This document shows, in pieces, positions 58,043 to 64,000 of a stretch of 64,000 nucleotides of DNA (the first letter of the stretch is position 1; each line of letters starts with the position of its first letter). A model generated the notes under the pieces. It did not search any database. It saw only the letters and a program-made list of their open reading frames with translations, and was not told the DNA's origin. Position numbers and translations under genes: made by a program. Source of the stretch: Capsicum annuum. Lineage: Eukaryota; Streptophyta; Magnoliopsida; Solanales; Solanaceae. The DNA lies in NCBI RefSeq assembly GCF_002878395.1, contig NC_061114.1, positions 168,424,542 to 168,488,541 on the forward strand, in the 5' to 3' direction.

Positions 58043-58064
58043 GTTTCCCTTCTATTTATAGAAC
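58043..58064 (+). promoter_or_regulatory. E5 putative 3' splice site before gag
   Basis: TTTCCCTTCTATTTATAG followed by AAC and the gag ATG. It is pyrimidine-rich and ends in AG, as in E1-E3. Confidence 0.45.
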
Positions 58065-59290
58065 ATGCCTCCAAAAAAGACTAAAGGAAGAGGAATAGGA
58101 GACCAGCCAACACCTCAACCCATTCAGCCAGATCCTCTAGACGAGCATGTCTCCCAAGCAAAATTTGTAGCAGCTTTCACTACTTTGGCTCATTTTGTGG
58201 CAGCCTAGAATGAACAGCCAGTTGGTGTTCTTGCCAACCCAATGGCCAATACTACTATATCTAGGATTCGGGTCTTCACCCGAATGAACCCTCTATCATT
58301 TACTGGGTCCAAGCCAGATGAGGACCTATAGGAATTTCTTGATCAGGTATAGAAAGTTACAGATATTATGGGAGTAACTGTGAGTGAGAGTGCTGAGTTA
58401 TTCGTATATCAATTATAGGATATGATTAACTCATGGTTAAAGCAGTGGAAGGAAGAGAACACTGCAAATGTAGGGCTCGTGGAATAGGAAGAGTTTGCCA
58501 TTACTTTTTTGGATAGTTTCTTCCCATTAGAGTTGTGAGAAGTTAAGCTTCTGGAGTTTATTAACTTGAATCAGGAAAACATGACAGTGAAAGAGTATTC
58601 TCTCAAGTTTACTCAGTTAGCCTGATACGCCTCTCATGTGGTAGTAGATAACATATCTAAGATGAGTAAGTTTGTTTTGGGTGTGTCTAACAGTGTAGTC
58701 AAGGAGTGTAGGATCGTAATACTGATTAAGAAGATGGACATATCTAGGCTCATGGTCTATGTTTATCAAATAGAAAAGTCTAGGAATAAAGAGAAGGAGA
58801 ATAAGAACAAGAGAGCGAGAACAGGTAGCTTCAACTTTGCTTAGCCTAAGTTAGAGAGTGGGGATCATTCTCAGTTCCACTCAAAAACATCAGTCCCAGC
58901 TCCGTCTTTAGCCAGTTCTCCATTGCTAAAATTTAGAGATAACAATAGAGATAGATCACCAGGCCCTAAACCCTAGGGTAGTGTTAGTAGTTCCCAAACA
59001 AATTCTCTCTGCCAGAAGTATGGCAGAAACTATTAGGGTATCTGCAGAGCAAGCAGTAATGTATGTTTTGGATTCGGTAAGCCAGGCCACAGAGTCAGAT
59101 AGTGTCCTCAGGTGGGTTTATAGATTCAGCATAATCATCCCCTAGCTCAGTTTGATCGCTCGAATCAGTAGGGTGCCACTTCTAGTGCCACTAGTAGGCA
59201 ACTCCCAAATAGAATCTCCATGCACTTTAGTCCTAACAGGACCAAGAAAGTTCTCCTGATATAGTCACTAATATGTTACAAGTTTATCAT
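58065..59290 (+). pseudogene. gag: E5 gag remnant
   Basis: The start ATGCCTCCAAAAAAG (58065) is chosen because the same MPP start follows the leader in E1-E3. The N-terminal region is proline- and glutamine-rich. The capsid includes NPLSFTGSKPDEDL and EYSLKFTQLA (about residues 85-190), then SNSVVKECR and a basic KEKENKNKRARTG tail. The zinc knuckle near 59055-59095 reads CFGFGKPGHRVR then a stop and C, so the second cysteine is phenylalanine. At least eight stops are TAG where glutamine is expected. Frame 3 is kept across gag, with pro in another frame. Confidence 0.8.
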
Positions 59291-59560
59291 TCACATATTT
59301 ATGCTTTGTGAGATTCAAGAGCTTCTTTGTCCTTTGTAACTCCTTATATAGCTATTGACTTCGGAGTAAGTCTCAAAATTCTAGTAGAGCCTTTCTCAGT
59401 GTCTACCCTAGTGGGTAAATCTATCATAGCCCGATGGGTATACAAAAATTATCAAGTTGTGGTATCTCAGAAAGTCACTTGAACAGATTTTGTAGAATTA
59501 GAGATGACATATTTTAATGTTATTCTCGACATGGATAGGCTTCATTCATGTTATGCTTTA
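59290..59560 (+). pseudogene. E5 aspartic protease remnant
   Basis: The catalytic region at 59312-59320 reads Asp-Ser-Arg where the family has Asp-Ser-Gly, preceded by a stop. It continues SLSFVTPYIAIDFGV and ends near DMDRLHS (59530-59550; tryptophan of the usual DWLHS is arginine). It is out of frame with gag, so a frameshift lies between them. The product would process Gag-Pol; it is inactive here. Confidence 0.7.
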
Positions 59561-59859
59561 GTTGACTACAATAATAGAATTTTCCTATCTTAGTTCTTGA
59601 ATAAACATGTCCTAGAGTAAAGGGGTAACACTTTAGCACGTAGGGGTCAACTTGTTTCCTACCTTAGGGCATGAAAATGATATCTAAGGGATGTGTTTAT
59701 CATTTTGTTTGAGTTCAGGACTCTAGGTTAGATACCCCTAATCTTGAATCAGTGCCAGATGCACGTGATTTCCAAGATATGTTTCCCGAAGATATTTTTG
59801 GAGTCCCTCCCAAAAGGGAAATTTACTTTGGAATTGAACTTCTTCCAAATACCTAGCCC

Positions 59860-60480
59860 ATCTCTATTTCTCCATACAGAATGGCTCCAGCAAAACTCAA
59901 AGAGTTAAAAGAAAAGTTGAAAGATCTCCTAGACAAGGGATTCATCAGACCCAGTATATCCCCGTGGGAGGCACCGGTTCTATTCATGAATAAGAAAGAT
60001 GGTTCTCTTAGAATGTGTATAGACTACCATCAGCTAAATAAATTTACAATCAAGAACAAGTATCTACTTCCTAGAATCAATGACTTGTTTGACTAACTTC
60101 AGGGTGCTAGTTTCTTTTATAAGATTAACCTTAGATCAAGCTATAATCAGCTCTGAGTAAGAGAATGTGACATTCCAAAAATAACTTTCAGAACTTGGTA
60201 TGACCACTACAGATTCCTAGTCATGTCATTTGGTCTTACCAATACCCTAGCAGCTTTCGTAGACTTGATGAACCGTGTGTTTAAGAAATACTTGGACATG
60301 TTCATTATCGTCTTCATAGATGACATTCTTGTCTACTCCTATAGTGAGCAGGATTAGACATCTCAAAATAGTATTGTAGACTCTCAAAAACCATCGGTTG
60401 TTCGTCAAGTTTAGTAAGTATGAATTTTGGCTAAGGTCGGTAGATTTTCTTGACCATATCATTTCCGGTGATGGCACTAG
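59860..60480 (+). pseudogene. E5 reverse transcriptase remnant
   Basis: 59881-60096 encodes [35 protein letters not shown] and [17 protein letters not shown], the N-terminal RT blocks. After a stop come [11 protein letters not shown] and [14 protein letters not shown], with the active-site FIDD at 60313-60324. The last block (EFWLRSVDFL-type, 60420-60460) is in another frame after a deletion near 60350. The active-site aspartates survive, but the frame does not. Confidence 0.85.
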
Positions 60481-60489
60481 AGCTGATCC

Positions 60490-61140
60490 CTAAACGACTA
60501 AAGAAGTGAGAAACTGTCCTAAGCCCATCTATCCATTAGATATAAGAAGCTTTTTGGGCTTGGCTGGCTATTATCGATAGCCTGTTGAGGGATTTTCCTC
60601 TATTGCATCCCCTATGTCTAGATTGACTGAGAAAAAAGTCAAATTCTAGTGGTTAGATTCTTGCAAGAAGAGTTTTTACGAGTTGAAAAATCAACACACA
60701 ACTACCCTAGTTTTGACTCTACTAAATGGGTCAGACGAGTTTTTGGTATATTACGATGCTTCCAGGGTTGGTTTGGGGTGTGTTTTGATGGAGAGAGGTA
60801 ATGTAAAAGTGTATGCCTTTAGATAGCTTAAGACCTATGAAAAGAACTATCCCACTCATGATCTTGAGCTAGTTGCTGTTATATTTTCCTTAAAGATTTG
60901 GAGGCACTATTTTTATGGAGTGAACATTGATGTTTGCACTGACCATAAGAGCTTGGAATATATGTTCTCTCAGAAAGACCTAAACCTCCATCCGAGAAGG
61001 TGTTTGGAGTTGATGAAGTATTATGACATGAATGTTCTGTATCATTCGGGCAAGGCTAATGTAGTAGCTGATGCTCTCAATAGAATGTCTATGGGTAGTT
61101 TTTCTCACGAGAAAGATGATAAGAAGAAGTTAGTTCATTA
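60490..61140 (+). pseudogene. E5 RNase H remnant
   Basis: The connection block FLGLAGYY lies near 60555. RNase H starts near 60720 and reads SRVGLGCVLMERGNVKVYAF, with the catalytic Glu block (DLELVAVIFSLKIWRHY) near 60860. 60920-61141 carries VCTDHKSLEYMFSQKDLNLH and ANVVADALNRMS, holding the last catalytic aspartates. One stop follows VYAFR. The antisense ORF at 61089-61454 is a shadow. Confidence 0.8.
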
Positions 61141-61369
61141 AGTTCATCAGCTTTCCTGACTAGGTGTTTGCTTAGTCGATTCAGTAGATGGTAGTGTATG
61201 AGTGCAGAGCAGCTAAAGTCATCTCTAGTTTCCAAGGTAAAGGAAAAGTAAGATAGAGATCCCAGTCTAGTAAAACTAAAGGAGTTAGTCAGAGATCTGA
61301 AAGTTGAGGTTTTCTCCCAAGGAGGACATGGTGTGTTACGTTGCAAGGGTCGTGTATGTGTGCTAGGTG

Positions 61370-62463
61370 TAGATGTCTTGAGGCAATGAATTCTTATAGA
61401 AGTGCATGGTGCATGGTACTCGATTAATCTAGGGGCCACTAAGATGTACCGCAATTTGTGAGAAGTTTATTGGTGGAGTGGGATGAAGAGAAATATTACA
61501 AAGGTTGTGGCTAAATGCTCGATATATCAGCAGGTTAAGATCGAGCATCAGAAGCCTAGTGGGTCTATGCAGGAGTTCAGTATTCTCACATGGAAGTGAG
61601 AGGAGGTGAATATGGATTTTGTAATGGGTTTTCCCCGTACCCGTTGCCAACATGATTCCATATGGGTTATCGTTCTGTGGATGACCAAATCAGCTAATTT
61701 CCTACCTGTTCATAACTCTTATTCACCCGAGAATTATGTAAAGCTCTATGTTAGAGAGCTTTTCAGATTGCACAGAGTTCTGTTATCCATAATTTCAAAT
61801 AGAGGTACGCTGTTTACCTCTCATTTCTGGAAAGCCTTCTAAAAAGGTCTTGGTACCCGAGTTCATCTCAGTGAAACTTTTCACCCTTAGATAAATGGTC
61901 AAGCAGAAAGGACCATGCAGACACTAGAAGATATGCTCAGAGCATGTGCCAATGACTTCAAAGGTAATTTGGATGACCGCTTGCCTTTGATTGAATTTGC
62001 GTATAACAATAGTTACTATTCTAGCATTCAGATGGCTTCGTTTGAGGAGCTCTATAGGAAAAAATATAGATCTCCCATTGGTTGGTGTAAAGTAGGTGAG
62101 GCTACAGTGGTAGGGCCTGACTTGGTATTTGATACTCTAGAAAAAGTTCAATTGATCAGGAAAAGGCTTAAGATAGCTCAGATCCAACAGAAATCGTATG
62201 CCGATGTGTTCAGAAAAGATCTTGAGTTTGAGATTGGTGAACATGTGTATTTGAGAATCTCTCCTATGAAGGGACTGAAGAGATTTGGAAAACAGGGGAA
62301 GCTAAGTCCCAAATATGTCGGTCCTTACCAAATTCTCGGTCGTTTTGTGAAAGTATCTTATGAGCTTGAGTTGCCTTCATACTTAGCTTCAGTGGATCCA
62401 GTGTTTCATGTCTCCTTGTTAAAGAAATGCATCGGTGACTCAACAGTTGTAGTCCCTATATAG
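61370..62463 (+). pseudogene. E5 integrase remnant
   Basis: The zinc-binding N-terminus lies at 61390-61540 (EVHGAWYS, then YWWSGMKRNI and KCSIYQQ; the last C is followed by S instead of a CX2C spacing residue). The core at 61606-61842 has NMDFVMGFPRT with the first aspartate; the second catalytic aspartate is asparagine (AAT at 61798-61800, in a SNRGT block where SDRGT is usual). The frame from 61915 continues through the catalytic glutamate region just before it, then YNNSYYSS, the GPY module (GKQGKLSPKYVGPYQIL) and VFHVSLLKKC, 182 residues without a stop. Integration would fail. Confidence 0.85.
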
Positions 62464-62487
62464 GGTATAGATTCTTAGAACAACCTC

Positions 62488-62640
62488 TCTTATGAACAGA
62501 ACCTAGTCGAAATCCTCGATTATCAGATTCACAGACTGAGGAACAATGAAGTCACTCTAGTTAAAGTTCTTTGGCAAAAATAGTTCAGTGAGGGAGCTAC
62601 TTGGGAAGAAGAAGCAGATATGCGAACTAAGTATCCTTAA
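62488..62640 (+). pseudogene. E5 chromodomain
   Basis: It encodes NLVEILDYQIHRLRNNEVTL, VKVLWQK, a stop, then EGATWEEEADMRTKYP. It directly follows the integrase GPY module in the same frame, after two stops. It matches the chromodomains in E0 and E2. Confidence 0.8.
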
Positions 62641-62968
62641 CTCTTCTCTGTAAACTCAGACTTAGCTCAAGATAACGGTTTTCCTTGAATTTAATCAGTT
62701 CCATGTTTAGATCTCTTTATGAGTTCGATATCAGTCCAGTTACATAACATTCTCATATCATCCATTTCTTTATGAAATAGATGAGTCATATGTCATGTTT
62801 TCAAAATTCAGTCATGCATCAGATATGCATTATGCATATTCAGTATGATAATTTTGTATGTCAATAGTTTAAGCCATGAAATCATGCTTCAGTTATGCAT
62901 GATCAGTTAGAAAGTCCAGTCTATCAAAATTCTCAGCTTAGACAGTCTCATTCATGGGTGAATGTTTC
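62641..62968 (+). other. E5 3' untranslated region
   Basis: Non-coding sequence between chromodomain and polypurine tract. It is rich in TCAG/CATG words, as in the equivalent region of E1 (16207-16550, opposite strand). Confidence 0.6.
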
Positions 62969-62982
62969 CAAGAGGGAGATGT
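62969..62982 (+). other. E5 polypurine tract
   Basis: CAAGAGGGAGATGT directly precedes the LTR start TGTAAGACC. It is homologous to the E1 and E2 tracts. Confidence 0.85.
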
Positions 62983-63178
62983 TGTAAGACCTTGCTAAAT
63001 TCTAAGCTTAGTTCAGCACTTAGATCTTGATAAGGGGTCCAATACATAGAAAAATTCAGCTAAGTGTTTACACTTAGAATTAATTTAGCCTTCATAAGTT
63101 GGCGATATTATTTCACGACCCTTACGACCTTTAAATATTGATTTTTAGGTTGATTCATGACCAGGAATGTCAGTAGTT
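62983..63178 (+). mobile_element. E5 3' LTR (first 196 bp only)
   Basis: It matches the first 200 bp of the 5' LTR (55358-55553) up to GTCAGTAGTT, then the sequence changes to Tat-type DNA. The truncation removes the promoter, poly(A) region and target duplication. Confidence 0.8.
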
Positions 63179-63460
63179 ATTCCCGAAGTCGACATAGGCC
63201 ATCAACATATCTCATTCTTGAGAATTTAGGTTATCACATAGTTTATACATAAAAGGGAACAAATTTTAAGAGATTAAAAAGCATAAAATGATTACATTCA
63301 TAAAAGTGTGATTACAAACGAAGGAAACATAGAGAAAAAACTATCTTTAGACATTTTATCTCTTCACCATATTTGAGTTTATTGGTTTTGTTGATTCATG
63401 GCCTTCCATCTTGGAAAGGATCAATAATCCATTGGATAGTACTTTTTGAACTATATAAAT
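63179..63460. mobile_element. Tat/Ogre-like fragment
   Basis: GACATAGGCCATCAACATAT near 63192 and the following 60 bp resemble 8236-8300 of Tat copy A in the same orientation. Further on, the match fades. It may be the continuation of copy B (36900-40215) beyond the nested gypsy elements. Confidence 0.45.
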
Positions 63461-64000
63461 CTATTGCTAGTTTAGAGTGAACATCTGACTCAACCTAAAC
63501 GAGGGCCTAGTCATGTCGGGCATCTCAAGTATGACCCAGATCAGAGACCGCCCCCAATACCCAACCATAACTTCCCTTCTCCCTATGTCAGATAAATACC
63601 AAATATATAACAAGATATAAAAAAATCAATTGAAAGATATTTAAAGGAGGATATAACCATAACCAACAAAATATCCAATCCAATATCCAACTAGTGTCAT
63701 CCATGATGCCAATACCAACACCAAGGCTAACACGAATAACGACACCTCTCATGCCTATAATAGTCATATAAATCCTCTAACCGATAATAAAGAACATTCA
63801 GTTAGGATATGCCCCCGGCCATAGCCAAAACTAAATTCCAAGAAATAACAAAATATGAAAAGAAGTCCATAGCATGAAATTAAGTCTTTCAAAGTATGAA
63901 AGTTCACCACTTTAGTATGACCCGAATCTGGTCCCCGAATCCAAGTCACTGAGTAGGATGAGTAGTATGACTGGTTCCTACATCGCATGGAGATTCAACA
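63461..64000. other. Unassigned sequence at the window end
   Basis: No coding signal or repeat match within the window was found. The 74-residue ORF on the minus strand (63764-63988) has no recognised motif. Confidence 0.4.

Larger units (their letters stand above)
55358..63178 (+). mobile_element. E5: gypsy chromovirus, complete gag-pol order, 3' LTR truncated
   Basis: The order is 5' LTR, PBS, gag, protease, RT, RNase H, integrase, chromodomain, polypurine tract and the first 196 bp of the 3' LTR. It is the clearest coding copy in the window but has many stops and at least three frame changes. It is inserted in E4 gag. The right end is cut, so the target duplication is not visible. Chromovirus assignment rests on the chromodomain and GPY module. 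Confidence 0.85.

Noticed and set aside
61089..61653. Two antisense ORFs (121 and 74 residues)
   Set aside because: They lie opposite the RNase H and integrase of E5 and are shadows.

Overview
This window is plant heterochromatin-style DNA. It is AT-rich and has no recognisable cellular gene, tRNA or rRNA. It is built almost wholly from old, nested LTR retrotransposons. Several families resemble Solanaceae repeats I know, so a nightshade-type dicot is likely, but this is inference. No intact open reading frame over about 180 residues belongs to a real gene; all coding remnants carry stops, frameshifts or deletions.

Most elements are long-LTR Ty3/gypsy chromoviruses (LTRs about 2.2-3 kb, initiator-Met-type primer site, chromodomain at the end of pol), probably the Tekay/Del clade. 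I name them E0 to E7. E0 (+) ends at 2633. E7 is a solo LTR (-) at 11912-22117, split by E1. E1 (-, 13235-20826) keeps gag but has lost pol. E2 (-, 25239-33920) is nearly full length. E3 (-, 41496-49318) has lost both LTR/internal borders and sits in the LTR of E6 (-, 40216-51972). E4 (+, from 51973) has only a 5' LTR and gag; its gag is interrupted by E5 (+, 55358-63178), the most complete gag-pol copy. Direct repeats support several nestings: ATATA around E1, TTTTA around E7, and near-matches around E2 and E3.

A second class, Tat/Ogre-like, is present as copy A (minus strand, LTR pieces at 3637-4139, 9484-11911 and 22118-23336) and as fragments (copy B, 36900-40215; a piece at 63180). In copy A the region just upstream of the polypurine tract holds three adjacent tandem arrays (periods about 70, 40 and 105 bp). 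Copy B has different arrays (about 30 and 10 bp) in the equivalent place. Copy A interrupts a Ty1/copia gag (23337-24130). Smaller items are a 338-bp foldback element (2721-3058), a possible CACTA-type MITE (34057-34322), and a TA/CA microsatellite.

The most interesting signal is a shared layout in the gypsy elements E1-E5. A consensus plant 5' splice site (AAG|GTATGT) lies in the LTR leader, and a pyrimidine-rich 3' splice site (TTTATAG or TTTACAG) ends 3 nt before the gag ATG. Between them lie the primer binding site and, about 50-60 nt after it, a conserved small hairpin. This predicts a spliced gag-pol mRNA and an unspliced genomic RNA that alone keeps the PBS and hairpin, an arrangement reminiscent of retroviral leaders.
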